From: Larix kaempferi
Taxonomy: Eukaryota > Streptophyta > Pinopsida > Pinales > Pinaceae
Length of the DNA stretch: 64,000 bases
NCBI GenBank assembly: GCA_027924585.1
Contig: BSBM01000152.1
Location: 62,001-126,000, forward strand
Reading direction: 5' to 3'
A program made the position numbers and the translations under genes. A model generated the notes under the pieces. It was not told the DNA's origin. It saw nothing but the letters and a program-made list of their open reading frames with translations, and made no database searches. Each line of letters opens with the position of its first letter. The stretch's first letter is position 1. Shown one piece after another: positions 33,115 to 44,532 of this stretch.

Positions 33115-34663
33115 TGTTGACGTATGTATTTATCTAGAGGTTTCCAATATAGACCCAGGTACTTCGCGGTTCAAAGAACCAACAAAACCCCTATTCACCG
33201 GCCCTTTCGGAAACAGACTGCGAGTAGCCTGAGGTCTCACCCAAGGTGAAGCTGAGGGAGTGGTTGCAGAATCAGGTTTCCACAACCTGGTGATGCGAGT
33301 GTTAAAGAGAGACTGGTGATCAGCGCAATAAAGGATTCTTTCTGCAGAAAAAAAAAGGACTACGCGAAGTCTCTACTTCGCGTCGGATACTTCGGCAAGC
33401 TGAGGTGCTTGCGCAACCAGTGCATCCAAGGACTGTGCGGTAGTGGATACTTCCAGTATTACGACGATAAGCTATCAACAACTTATCTCACAGCACTCAA
33501 CATGGTTCAACGCATCAACTAGACTGCGCATCTACTTCGAGACTTGATCAATTCTAATCAATCTTACTTAATGATCTTTATCCATTCAACAACACTTAGG
33601 TTATTATCTTTACAGTGTATGTAAATGAATGAAACAAAAATTATTGCACGCTCCAACGCTGTGCTCAAATCCAATGCTTAACTATGTGATTATCCAACAA
33701 ATTCATGCATTCAAAGACTTAGTCGTGTTGAATACTTAACATTCATCCACACATGTATTACTTAACATATTATTCCCATCATTCCTATGGCGAGTACATA
33801 TAAAAGCAATCACACATAGATAATTGCGGCATTAAGCATCCATACTAAGCAAATGAATAGTTGCAAAACACAAAACAATCACACTACACAGGATTTAATG
33901 TGGTTCACCCCTAGGATGGAGGCTATGTCCACAATAACTACTATTAAATTGTTCTTTTGGGAAGGGTACAACAGTTCTTAGTCTGCACACTCAACTACAG
34001 ACTCTCTTCTCTCTCAGATAGGTCTCTATGCACACAGCTGCAGAGCCTTTACAATAGCTTTCAAGCTTACAGAATCTAGCAAAGATGAACAATGAAGATT
34101 AACCCTTCCCTTACAAAATCATGCCTTATTTATAGATCATGCTCGTAGGTGATGTCTTTACAATACATAGGAAAAAACCCTTAGGTTTACAAAACATAGC
34201 GTGGCTGACTGCCAGCCTGACTGTCGCCGTCGACAGCTTGATCCTCCTACTCCATGTCTTCCAGTTGGGCCACTCGTGGCTCACACGCCCTTCTGACAGC
34301 CGCAGTCACCAAACAGTTACAACTACATTATGGTCTGTCCCTTTCTACGTTTTCCGCCTACCTGTTGCTGTCAATGTAGTGGCCTAGCTTCTCAACTACT
34401 TGCTGCCACTCACTCAAATAGGTCTCTTTCCTATGCCTTTCACCTGTTCCTTACTCAAAATAGGTCATGTCCTCACCTGACCTATACCCATATTCCTTAC
34501 CAAAAATAGCTCCTGCGCATCTGCATACTACGCGGTCCTACCTTAGCCATTGTCGTTGTGCGACATGCGCAATTTCTCCAAAACTTCCCTCATACCATGT
34601 CGCAATGCACAATGTGTGATTCTCAAAACTTGGCTTATTTCCCAACTTGGGCCCCACCCAACA
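33115..34663 (-). repeat. 3' LTR of the second gypsy element
   Basis: 1,549 bp, aligned with 45110-46640. Its 33316-33522 open stretch is incidental. Confidence 0.92.
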
Positions 34664-37499
34664 TGCCCGTAACACTCACCTGTGGCTCGTCCTGAGCCAC
34701 TTCTAGCTGCGGACAATGGTACCGTATCTTCTGGTGTACCAATCTTTGAAGTAAAGGTTTGCAGATTAATTGCTAACTCTGCAACCGTATCCTTGGCATT
34801 TTTCTCAAATCCCCTTAGCGTTTCCAGAGTTTCCTGCGAGACCTCTTTCCTGGCCACCTGTTCTTTAATGGTGCCTTCCGCTGCTTGAAGTTCTACGAAC
34901 TTCTCATCGAATTGCTGCATCAATTCAAGGCCTTCTTTTTCAATAGGCTGCAGACTTGCATTTGTTGTAGCATCCTTCTCCCGGAGCGTGACCAGCTCCT
35001 TCTGCAGGTCCTTGATTTAGTTGTAATTCTGGATTTTCTCCTTGGCCGACGCACTTTTTAACTCTGCATTTGCAGCTTCTACCTATTGTTTTGTTCTCTG
35101 CAGATCCCCCTTTATATTTTGTAGTGCGGTATCCTCATTCAACCCTTTCAATACTGTAGTTACTTCTTCAAGTAACTCTTGGCACTTCGTCACTTCTCAT
35201 GAAGTGTTGTCCATGGTCGTGTTTACTTCCTCAGCTGGAGCCGTGCACTAATCTGGTGGGATAACTAGGTGCCTAGCCTCCAACTCTGCAATCTTTCCTT
35301 TGTAGGAAGCCTCCATCTGCATCATATCTGATGTAAGGGTTTCTACCTTGGCGCCAAGCTTCTTTGTTGTATCCATTACATCGTCTTTTTCTCTAGCCTC
35401 ACTTAACTCATGTTCATTGAGAGTTGATTCCTCCTTCAGCCGATTGATGTCTTCAGCTAACTTTTCACTCTGATCATATGAGGCAAGGCTTCTCTTGTGA
35501 ATCTCCTCGACAACCTACGTATGTAACTCGGTCAAGTCCTCCAGTGACAAAGGCCCAATGTTGAGGTCAAAGCGGGCCGAGTTTTTCACTACGTCGCACA
35601 CTTGATCATTTGGGAAGATAAAGTGCTCGAATTCGATATGCGCAACCCTTGGGTAGGCACTTATGACATGAGGTGATTGCTTCCGCGCACTCGTTCCTCC
35701 TACTCTTCCTTTAGAGTCTAATCACTGATGGCCTAAGCTCAGCTCGGTGACCATCGTCTTGATCGTTTCCATGGTTTGGATCATGCTTATCTGTAATTGT
35801 TCCTGCTGGGCCTCCTTCTCCGTGCGAGTCTCTTCCGATGCTTCTTGCACCTTGGTTGAGATTACCTCGCAATCATCCGGATGGAGCTGCGGGCTGAACT
35901 CTGGCTTATCAAACTTCCTCTTTGTAAGTCGGCCTTTTGGTACTATGGGGTGTTTAGTAGCCTTTCTTTTTCCCCCTATTGACTCTGTAGGATCATCCTG
36001 CGCAGCATCCTTTTCCTCAACAATGGGAGTACCTTCAGATAGCCCCCCTTTCTTCTTGCTTGTGCCTGCTTCTATTTCTTCCTTTTCTTCCTCGGTGCTT
36101 CCTTCATCTCAATCATTCACCTCAATTTTTTTGGAAACAGGCGGGATGTTTTGTTCATAATCAGAGGCATCATCCTTTGATGCGGGAAATTTCCAGTCCT
36201 CATCCCATCTCTCCATCATTGCCTCGATCGCTTCCTGATCCAACCGATAAAACCCTGGATACCATAACCCTTCCTCTACGTCATCCCTTGGCTGAATGTA
36301 TGACCGATGCCTCTTCACCATAAACCTCATGATGCATGTATATGTGTCGGTCAATGGCTTCACGATGCGCGGCATTGCAAGAATTGCATCGCGCAACTAG
36401 TGATAAAAAACATGAAAGACTTCAGCTGTCTGACACTGCCTAGATGCCTTTATGCTCACCCATAGGTTACTAAAGTGTGTTCAACGACCCTATCCTGTTA
36501 AGGTTGGAACACCTTGATACCCATCTGGCTCTTTCCAGCCTACAAAAGCTATCAATATGAGAAGCCAGCTGAAATGGAATGTTGTCCCATTGTCTTGGGT
36601 GTCCTCAACATTTGCTAGAAATTCATTGAGTAGGTACTGGCACCAATTATACGGGGTTTCGCGGAATGTTTTTGATGCTAGCTTGATTGCAACCGCGGGT
36701 ACCTCAGGCGGCCGACACTTGCACAATACCTTTTCTGTGAGCAACTGAACAACAAATTTTATGAGGCGATTATTGATATCGCTGGTCGAGAATACGCGCT
36801 CCTTCCAGACCACACTAAATTCCTTCGCAACTTTCGTGGATAAATTTCTATCCTGCACCCTCTTTACCATTAGGTCAACAGGGTCCTCGCCGCGCTTGTT
36901 CAAGTTTGTAATTTGATGGATCAGATCTATACTGATGTCAATGTGCGTATCCAACCATAGGAATCCTTCGTGCACGCAAGTCAGTAACGCGCATATGACT
37001 GCCAAAAACTCAATGCTTTTAGTGAAATGCGGCATTTGCAACAAATTGAGCAACCCTGAAGGTTGGATTTCCTTTATTCAGTCTTGGACCTGTAGGCTTT
37101 CGACACTAAACTGGGCATCCACTACCCAGTCAATGTAGCCATCGGGTCGAAATTGCGCCTAATTATTTGGCTTGACTAATGTGTTCTCCAGGAGGTCATA
37201 GTCCTCCAATTTGCAGTTGGGCACTTCGCCTAGCAAGTTCTCGGTAATATTTACCTGAGTAGAAATAACCGGAACTAGGATTTCGTATACGGCGTTTTTA
37301 TCCAAATGCACTGGCGGTGCATCATCTTTCCTGGGAGGGATATAGTCTGACACCAAGTAGATGGGTTGGTTCTAAACTTTGGCTAACTGTTGCTTCACTG
37401 GTGCTTTTGACCCTCCCTGCTCTGAAGCTGCTTGCTTCCCCTTGTTGATGTCTACCTGCCTTGCAGACTTCTGGAAGAAGCTCCCTTGGTTTCCGTCAT
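34664..37499 (-). pseudogene. Additional ORF after integrase (env position), function unknown
   Basis: Open blocks at 37356-37159, 37053-36490, 36396-36109 and 34923 downwards all lie in one minus-strand frame, with about ten stops between, so they descend from one ORF of roughly 900-960 codons. N-terminal part: VSDYIPPRKDDAPP, then a helical domain containing KSIEFLAVICALLTCVHEGF and DISIDLIHQITNL. Middle: MRFMVKRHRSYIQPRDD, then an acidic tract with EEEKEEIEAGTSKKKGG and a basic KRKATKH. The C-terminal third (35550-34680) is Glu/Lys-rich with heptad spacing, a predicted coiled coil. No signal peptide or membrane helix typical of an envelope protein was seen. The start is uncertain (in-frame coding continues to about 37560). 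Extra ORFs at this position are known from Tat/Athila elements; what they do is not established. Confidence 0.7.
34682..34700. repeat. Hairpin next to the 3' LTR
   Basis: GTGGCTC-GTCCT-GAGCCAC, perfect 7-bp arms with a 5-nt loop, 18 bp inside the LTR boundary where a polypurine tract would be expected. No good purine run was seen there (only a stretch ending ACGGGCA on the minus strand). Confidence 0.6.
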
Positions 37500-38230
37500 A
37501 GCTCTTGGGATCCTTGAGTACTTAAATAACCTGAGTATTTCCTGCAACTTGACCTGCTCGCTCATACACAGCTCAGTTCGCTCGACTCTCTAGTATCTCT
37601 AACAACAATGCACAATACTTCGTAAGATAGATAAGTGGCCGAGTGAGGTTTATTTATAGCCTTAGCTGGTCTGTAACGTGGACTTCGGTGGTTGCCAAGG
37701 AACTAAATGCCATCTTCATTACCAGTTCGTGCCTATGATCTCGGCCCTACCATTCGATCCTCATCATCATGCCAACTATGTTTCCTTAAATGTGAAAAGG
37801 TCACCGGACAGGCCAGAGTGTCAACTCCATCGGGTCAGCGTTAAATGCTCGACCTGCCATCTGTATTGCGGTACTTCATTAGATATTTTGGCCTTTATGG
37901 TGCTCCAAAGGGTCACATCTGCCCTAAATATTCAAGTGTGTTAGTTTCGCCAATTTGGTTAACGGCCCACTAACAAGCCGACGAGTGTGATGGTAACGGT
38001 TTCCACCATGACGTGCTAGCGGTCTCGTGTAAGTTTTGCTTCCAGACGTGCATTCTTCTTGCTCTTCTACGCAACTATCGTTCCGCCTTGTCTGCGAGAC
38101 TCGTATTTTGAAATGCGCTTTTTTTTCTCTTTTTTTCGTGTGCCCAGCTACAACACTGCTACGCGGTACATTTGTCTCCCTTTGATCATACAGGATTGCA
38201 CGAGGCAGGACTATTGCAATAAAGCTTTTG
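37500..38230 (-). other. Integrase-to-extra-ORF spacer
   Basis: About 700 bp with only short open stretches. Contains a TATAAATA word on the minus strand (37651-37658). The tail of the integrase frame runs on in another frame to 37924 without recognisable content. Confidence 0.6.
37651..37658 (-). promoter_or_regulatory. TATA-like box upstream of the extra ORF
   Basis: GGCTATAAATAAACC on the minus strand, about 90-150 bp before possible starts of the extra ORF (37565 or 37499). Position suits an internal promoter for that ORF. AT-rich chance matches are possible, though this local sequence is not AT-rich. Confidence 0.4.
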
Positions 38231-39460
38231 TCAGCTTCCATTTATCAAACTTGGAAAGGTATCTCCGGCTAAGGTAACTAACTGGACTGCACCACCGTTA
38301 GTAACATGCATTACAGTATACGGGCCAAGCCAATGCATATTAAACTTTCTAGGAAATTTCATGAATTTGCTATCATACATGAGGACTAGATCACCTAACT
38401 GGAAATACTTGTTCTTGATGTGGCAATCATGCCATGATTTTTTACGCTCTTTCTGAATTTGTTGGTGGAAGCCTGCGATGAATCGATCTTCCTCCAACCC
38501 AACCAAGTGAAGGAGCCTTTCTTCTAGCACTGCGTGGTCTACCATACCTATAAATGCAGTTATTCTCAAAATGGGAACAATATACTCCATTGGCATTATT
38601 GCTTCTTGCCCATAAGTTAATCTAAAGGGTGTTTGGTCTGTCATTTTCTTGCATGTAGTCCTGTATGCCCATAATACAGGTGGAATGCGCAGGTCCCAAT
38701 CATCCCGATTGACATTGCATACCTTGGTTAGTGCATTCTCCAACACTTTATTGAATGCTTCAATAGTTCCATTCCCCTATGGGTGATAAGGCGTACTGCG
38801 CTGATGATGAACGTGGAACTCTTTGGTCAAAGCTTCAATGGTTATGTTCAAAAAGTGAGTACCTTGATCACTCATTAAAATCTCCGAGCATCCGAACCTT
38901 GTAAGGATATTTTCAAAAATGAACTCCGTTGTTGTAGCTGTGCTACAATCTTTCATTGGCTTCACTTCTTCCCATTTGGTGAGGGAATCAATAGTAGTAA
39001 TGATGTACCGCGCACCAGTTCTTTTCCCCGGTGGGTTAATAGGACCCACAAAATCAATGGCCCACTTCTCAAAGGCCTGCAATGTCAGTTGTGGATTTAA
39101 TGGCATTTAATCTCTGCGCGATGGCTTTCCTTTCCTTTGACAAACGTCACAACTCTAGAAATGTTCCTTCGTATCTTTATGGATAGTAGGCCACCATAGA
39201 CCTGCACGCAATATATTTTGCACAGTGGCTCGCCTTGCGTAGTGACCTCCTGCGACTCCTGAATGTGCATCAGCCAATATGAATGGTTTCTTATGCTCTA
39301 ATACACATATGCGCAGTACTTCATGGGGTCCCAACTTGTATAGATGGCTCGCAATAATGGTGAAGTCTGTGGCTTGCACTACCAACTGCTTCTTCTGCGA
39401 GGTGGTGAACTCCAATGGGGCCACTCATGTGGTTAAAAAGTCAATGATATCCTTATAATA
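38231..39460 (-). pseudogene. gypsy integrase
   Basis: Minus strand. Zinc-binding part: SGVAGGHYARRATVQNIL and WWPTIHKDTKEHF, then CDVCQRKGKPS. Core: KWAIDFVGPINPPGKRTG (first Asp, about 39060), ILMSDQGTHFLN (second Asp, about 38875) and, past a TAG at about 38780, [19 protein letters not shown] (catalytic Glu). C-terminal part: [16 protein letters not shown], then [20 protein letters not shown] and [20 protein letters not shown], the usual beta-barrel domain. It ends at a stop at 38231, with no chromodomain. Two or three in-frame stops break it, but the acidic triad remains. Confidence 0.88.
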
Positions 39461-39532
39461 ATCATCAGCAACCTGTATAGCAAACAACTATGCATCAGGC
39501 AGATTGTCTTCCAGGTTCGTAGGTTCCTCTCC

Positions 39533-39900
39533 TTACTCAATCCTTGACAGATGATCAAGTCCTAAATTCAACCTGCCTAGCTTAACAACAATTTCAAAGT
39601 CATACTCTTGAAAGAGTAGTAACCATCTGCATATTCGCCCTCCTAGCACTGTCTTATTGACCAGGTATTTCAAAGCAGAATGGTCATTGAACATAGAGAA
39701 GTGTGCACCAAGCAAGTAATGCCTAAACTTCTGTAGCACGTAGACCATAGAAAGGCCTTCTCTCTCAGTAGTAGTGTAATTATTTTCTGCAGATGAGAGC
39801 TTCCTACTCGAAAAAGCAATGGGATGGTCAATACCTCCCTCTCCTGGCTGTGATAAAACAACTCCCAATGCGATGCATGATGCATCAACATGGACATGAA
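39533..39900 (-). pseudogene. gypsy RNase H
   Basis: Reads MGVVLSQPGEGGIDHPIAFS, SRKLSSAENNYTTTEREGLS (catalytic Glu in TEREGL), KFRHYLLGAHFSMFNDHSAL (Asp in NDHSAL) and RLNLGLDHLSRIE (final Asp). The residue block before MGVV in a neighbouring frame supplies HVDAS-like sequence (first Asp). The domain is open for 111 codons, so it is one of the better preserved parts, joined to RT by a single stop/shift near 39910. Confidence 0.88.
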
Positions 39901-39910
39901 ATGGATTCTT

Positions 39911-41008
39911 TCAGTCTGGAAAAACTAGGATCGGCACAGTGACCATCTTCTCTTTCAGGGTGTCAGAACCCTGCTCACACTCCGCATTCCAAATGAATGA
40001 CACATCTTTCTTTAGAAGCTTCTCCATGGCTGCGGTTATCTGCGCATACCACTTTATGATTTTTTTGTAATAACCTGTATGCCCCAATGTAGTGCGCAAT
40101 TGCTTGACTGAATTTGGTATAGACAAGTTTACAATGATTGCGATCTTTGCAGGATCGACCATCAAGCCCTGTTTGCACACAATGTGTCCCAAAAAAATTC
40201 CATAGGGAACACAGAAAACACATTTCTTCAGATTTAATGAAATTTGATGCTGTCTGCATTTTTCCAGCATCATCCTGAGATTCACGGCATGGTTCTTTAG
40301 TAACCAAAAAATAGTCCAATCATCAAAATAAACCTCTAGAAACTTATGTATAAAGTCTTTAAATGCTGCGACTACCACTCTTGAAAATATGGTAGGTGCG
40401 TTCTTTAGACCAAAAGGCATCACTTTGTACTGGAACGACCCCCATTCTGTAGCAAAAGTAGTCTTGTGCCTATTTGTGAGATCAATCCTGATCTGATGGT
40501 ATCCAGAGAACCCATTAGTGAAAGAATACGCCTCATTCCCTCCAACGTTAAAAATCACTTCATCTGTGAAAGGTGTGGAAAATGGGTCATGCATTGAAGC
40601 GTAATTCATCTTTCTGAGATCCACACAGATCCTGATCTCACCCTTTGTTTTCTTATCTTGGATAACCATCGATCTTATCCACTCAGATTCTTCAATCAAC
40701 TCAATGATTCCTGCATCGAGCATCTTATCATGCTCTGCCTTAACTCGCTCTTTGTAGCACTGGTTTAGTCTATATGGTCTTTGCTTCACAAGCTTCGCGC
40801 CCAGCTTAAGAGGAATTTTCATCACTCCTAAGTCTCCCAGAATGCCTTTCATTTCTGTGAACTTGGTCGAGAATAATTCTTGATATTCCTGTAGTATGCC
40901 CGTGACCTCTTCAACTGTGTCTTCATCCCAATAGTCTCCGATAGCTGCGAACTTTGGCTCTTTGCTGGTGCCAATGTTCACTTTTCTTGTTTTGACAAGT
41001 CCACTCAT
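39911..41008 (-). pseudogene. gypsy reverse transcriptase
   Basis: The longest open frame in the window (365 codons). Residues 1-60: linker with EVTGILQEYQELFSTKFTEM. RT: KQRPYRLNQCYKERVKAE (about residue 75), GEIRICVDLRKMNYA (123), AYSFTNGFSGYHQIRI (160), where the first catalytic Asp of the F-x-D-G-F-SGY block reads Asn165, VMPFGLKNAPTIFSRVV (196), FLEVYFDDWTIF (223), with both active-site Asp residues intact, and VKQLRTTLGHTGYYKKII (301), the connection. Apart from the Asn165 change and probable start and end truncations it looks complete. The ATG used is internal to the polyprotein. Confidence 0.9.
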
Positions 41009-41790
41009 ATCTGAAATTTCCAGTGGAGGTCCTTCTACCTCATGCTCTCCCTCTGATTCAGGTATCTTTATGTTGCGCGGGTCCTCCTCATCACTGTCTG
41101 CTTTCTCCTCATATTCTTCAGCGAGATTATAACAATCATGAGCATGCTCTAGTTGCTCCTCCCATTCTAGCTATAGGTGCACAAGTACGCTGTCTGCTCC
41201 AAAGAACTCTTGTAATGTCATGTTTTCCTGTGTACAGTCTGGGTTGAATATTCTTTATTTAAGAACGTGCAACGCATCATTGATACTCGTATGTTCATCT
41301 TCGAAATTGAAATCTATCTAGAAACTCATGGTTAGGGAAGACCAATCTGATGTCCCCCTGCGCAATTCTGTGTCTAGGTACCACTTGTTTGGAATTTGGT
41401 TCTTCTAGCGTATGCACAAACAGATGCACCCATTATGTTTGTGGCCTTTCCACCCAAGCTTGTGAACAGGCTTCAATATGGTCCCTTGGATCCGTCTGTC
41501 CATTATATTTTTCAAAAGATAGCGTAACCTTCTCAGCAAACCTGATTTGCATCTTAATTCTGCACTGATCCCATGTAGTCAATGTTTGCTTATGCGTGGC
41601 CCACCATCTGGCAGGTGTCTGGTGCAGTGCCATGTCTAATGCTGATACACGGTATTCACCTGCAACAACTGCAGTATATTCTTTGATAAAGCAATACACA
41701 TTAGATAAACCATCATATGTGGGGATTGGGCTTACCTTACTTCCAATCTAACGCAGTGATTTAGTAACCTGCACGCATCTCCTTGTAGAT
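41009..41790 (-). pseudogene. gag-like segment between protease and RT
   Basis: Minus-strand reading includes ALDMALHQTPARWWATHKQT and RIKMQIRFAEKVTLSFEKYN, followed by GQTDPRDHIEACSQAW (41699-41433), then in another frame FNFEDEHTSINDALHVLK and an acidic linker (LAEEYEEKADSDEEDPRN) running into the RT frame. The Trp-Trp and helical spacing, with an R-F and DP-x-DH block, resemble capsid-type gag domains rather than anything normally in pol. Identification as gag-like is inference from pattern alone. Confidence 0.5.
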
Positions 41791-41861
41791 ACTTCATGAA
41801 TGCGACTTTGCCAGTTCTCCAATCCTGCGTCCAAATATGCAATGCAAGAACTGTCGCATCT

Positions 41862-42360
41862 CTAGCTGAGTGTACCATCCGCAATAGGATTAATGTAATC
41901 TTCCTGGTTCGCCGTCATCTTGTACAGACGGTCCAAATATTGAGCTTGGGATTTCTCCTGAACGGGCTTGCTGTATCTATCTCCATCTGCAGGGTCTAGT
42001 GGTGCTATGACCCTGAGATGCTTCCCTTCAAAGATCATCTTCCTTATCTTCAAGTTTATGATTGCGAGGTTTTCAATAGCCCAGTCAATTCCTAACAATG
42101 CAGGAAAGGGCTGACTATCATCCTAAATCTCTATAACCTCAAAATCTGGGTGACTTTGTACTCCATCAATGTCAACAACCACATTGGCCAACCTCCCAAA
42201 AGGTATAACTTTATCCTGATTGACCATTCCTAACTATATAGGTGACCATTGTAGCTTTGGTCGCCCCATTTGCTGCCATGTCTGCTTTCTTAAGACATTT
42301 ACCTCTGATTCCAGATAGAGAATGATCTCATCCATTTCATAATCTCCTATCTGCGTGTTG
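41862..42360 (-). pseudogene. gypsy aspartic protease region
   Basis: Reading from about 42350: EIILYLESEVNVL, where the Asp-Ser-Gly active site expected before SEVNVL reads Tyr-Leu-Glu; then a block with VDIDGVQSHPDFEVIEI; then the conserved LLGIDWAIENLAIINLKIRK (42098-42040) and HLRVIAPLDPADGDRYS. The loss of the whole active-site triad means an inactive enzyme. Several shifts. Confidence 0.7.
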
Positions 42361-42934
42361 AGTCTCATTTATCGGCATGTTCTCTTCTGTTTCTTGATGT
42401 GATGAACTGCGCTATCAGTATTGGCATCATCACTGCGCGGCTCATACTGGTCTATCACCTTCTGCAATTCCACTATAGCATTTGGGATCTTCAGCAACTT
42501 CATGCAGCGCCTGAGGAATTGTGCAACAGAGGTACATGTCTCTGCTGCAGCATTGGTTCTGTCATAAGCAGTTGGCATATCCTCCATATGATGTATTTTG
42601 CCGCACAATGGGATTCTTGGCGATTTCAGCACGGATTCTTTGAAGATATCCCGCGCTTCCTTGAAAACTTCTCTGTTCTTCTTCAAGTCGAAAGTAGGTT
42701 CTTTCCCAACAGCTTTCCTTATCCATGTCGTCTCAAGGGGTGTTTGCTTAGTCTCAAACCCCTAGAATTCGAAGCTTCTGCTTCTCCATCGCGCCCTGTC
42801 ATAGCATCGCTGCGCGTTACTACGTTAATGCTTGGATCCGCAAGTCTCTTTTTTACTACGATCAACTGAATGTTGGGATTCAGTGGTTTTGTCCTTCTGC
42901 GCTTCTGCATTTCCACCTCTAACATGGGTAAGTA
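42361..42934 (-). pseudogene. Linker between zinc region and protease
   Basis: Open stretches on the minus strand (42925-42719, 42686-42369) in different frames, charged and Arg/Lys-rich, without a domain I recognise. Probably the spacer joining gag to protease in the ancestral polyprotein, now frameshifted. Confidence 0.5.
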
Positions 42935-43546
42935 TTAAATAACATGCTCGAATGATTTACAATAATGGCACGTAGTGCATGGGTTTGTACAATCTCTGGA
43001 TACATGACCTGGATGGCCACAATTATAGCAAATTACCTGGCCTTGGCCTCTCCCCTGCGCTGTGCCGACATTTCTTCCTCTCCCGCGGTATCCACCACCA
43101 TGTCCTCTATATCCACCCTGATCGTATTGAGCATTCTCTTGTTTTGGTTGATTTTCTTCTTGGACGCGATACATTCCAGTACCTCGCATCATGTCCATAT
43201 CTTTCTTTCTTTCATTCATGAGCTCATATGCGGGACAGTTGAATTCATCATGTCCAACTGATTTACATAAATTGCAATATAAGTTTTTTGGCATTTTTAC
43301 GTATTTCCGTTTTAGGTAACAGTCTTCAGGTCAGTGTCCTCTGGATGTACATATTTCACACCATGGCACCTGGTTCTGATTGATTGGGTTCGGAGTACCA
43401 CTTTTGAGATAATCTTGAAATAAGGGGCAATGTTCTCTGGTGTGGCCTTCTCCCTTACATCCTGTACACCAGACCTCATGACTCGGTTCATATCTTTGTT
43501 CCTTCCCATTCTTCATACCTTGCAGTTCTAACGTCAAGGTGGTCAA
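42935..43546 (-). pseudogene. gypsy nucleocapsid region with five CCHC zinc knuckles
   Basis: RNA-binding end of gag. Knuckles in order: CTGCKGEGHTREHC, CEICTSRGH (rest after a stop/shift), CNLCKSVGHDEFNC, CYNCGHPGHVSRDC, and CHYCKSFEH (end lost to a stop). Before the fourth is a Gly/Arg-rich stretch (GGYRGHGGGYRGRGRN), an RGG-type RNA-binding tract. Most plant gypsy gags have one or two knuckles. Two frames are used (break near 43310). Confidence 0.82.
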
Positions 43547-43558
43547 CTGGTTCTGGAT

Positions 43559-44068
43559 CTAAGACATTCCAGAGCTAGTCTCGCCAATCGGCAAAGCCTC
43601 TAGCTTCATCGCGATGTCTAAAGACTCTGCCTGCGATGCAACCTTTTGCTGCATCAATGGTTGTCTAATGTGGGGAAACAATGCAGTGATGAACCATTCT
43701 TGATGTTGTTGCAGAACTATAACAAATCTCACTTGGTCCAACAATGTCTTAAATTTTTGGTAAAATTCCCAGACCGTTTCAGTAGGTTTCTGCTTAATTT
43801 CTTTTAACTTTGCTATGCACTGCGACTCAAATTTTGGTTTCATAAACTCTGCTGCGAGCGCGGCCTTGATTTTTGCTAGGGTGCTCGGCTGTGTCTGAGA
43901 ATATTGCAAGGATCGGTCTCTGAAAGTAGTGATGAGCTGCGCTCTCTTCACAGCATCATCCTGAACTTGCTTTACACTCGAAATGGCTTCACATAGAAAC
44001 CAATGCTGATCAGGGTCTTCTGGACCCGTTCCTTTGAATATCGACAGTTTTATATCATTATCGTTCAT
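43559..44068 (-). pseudogene. gypsy gag core
   Basis: 170 codons: FKGTGPEDPDQHWFLCEAI, then RAQLITTFRDRSLQY and AKIKAALAAEFMKPKFESQC, then KQKPTETVWEFYQKFKTLLD, ending in LPIGETSSGMS. This has the helical layout of the retrotransposon gag (capsid) domain. A stop at 43557 separates it from the zinc region. The ATG at 44068 is probably internal, because gag-like sequence in another frame starts at 44532. Confidence 0.85.
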
Positions 44069-44532
44069 TCTCCTTCCTGGTTGTGTAGCACCCTAAGTAG
44101 TGCTATGATTCTGCGCGGGATTCTAAGTGGAAAAAGTAAATGTGGTACTCGAAATAGTGCTAGGGATACTACTCTGCAGAATATTTTGCGACTGGGTATT
44201 CTGAACTGGAATGGTCTAAGTCGGAATGGTCTCCGCACCCATGCCTGCGGTGCTAGCAGTATTGAGGTTCTGCAGACTGGGTTGTGCGACACTCGCTGCG
44301 GGTGGGTTCTGCGATAGGGGAGGTGCAGTATTTGCAACCGGCGGGTTCTAAGGTGTAATATGATGAATAGTGGTGATGCTAGTGCGGTCTGATTGGTAAG
44401 ATCACATGAGATTTCAGTATTCACACGGCGTCGAGGTCCTCTAGGATTCTTTTCTTTTTTTAATTTATATCTCTTTCCACTTCTTAGATTATGAGTTTTT
44501 TCATCAGAGTCACTATATATACTTTCTACCAT
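44069..44532 (-). pseudogene. gypsy gag N-terminus, frameshifted
   Basis: Begins at ATG 44532 with MVESIYSDSDEKTHNLRSGK, a likely true gag start, then a basic RYKLKKEKNPRGPRRR. After a frame change the original frame continues as an Asn/Pro/Thr/Ser-rich linker leading to the gag core at 44068. The Arg-rich continuation in the open frame is a shadow. Confidence 0.6.

Noticed and set aside
34139-36323. Several plus-strand ORFs in the second gypsy element (for example 35747-36160)
   Set aside because: They are antisense to the extra ORF, whose codon pattern and shared frame are more convincing.
42399-43261. Plus-strand ORFs opposite the gypsy zinc-knuckle region
   Set aside because: Antisense shadows; the CCHC motifs are on the minus strand.
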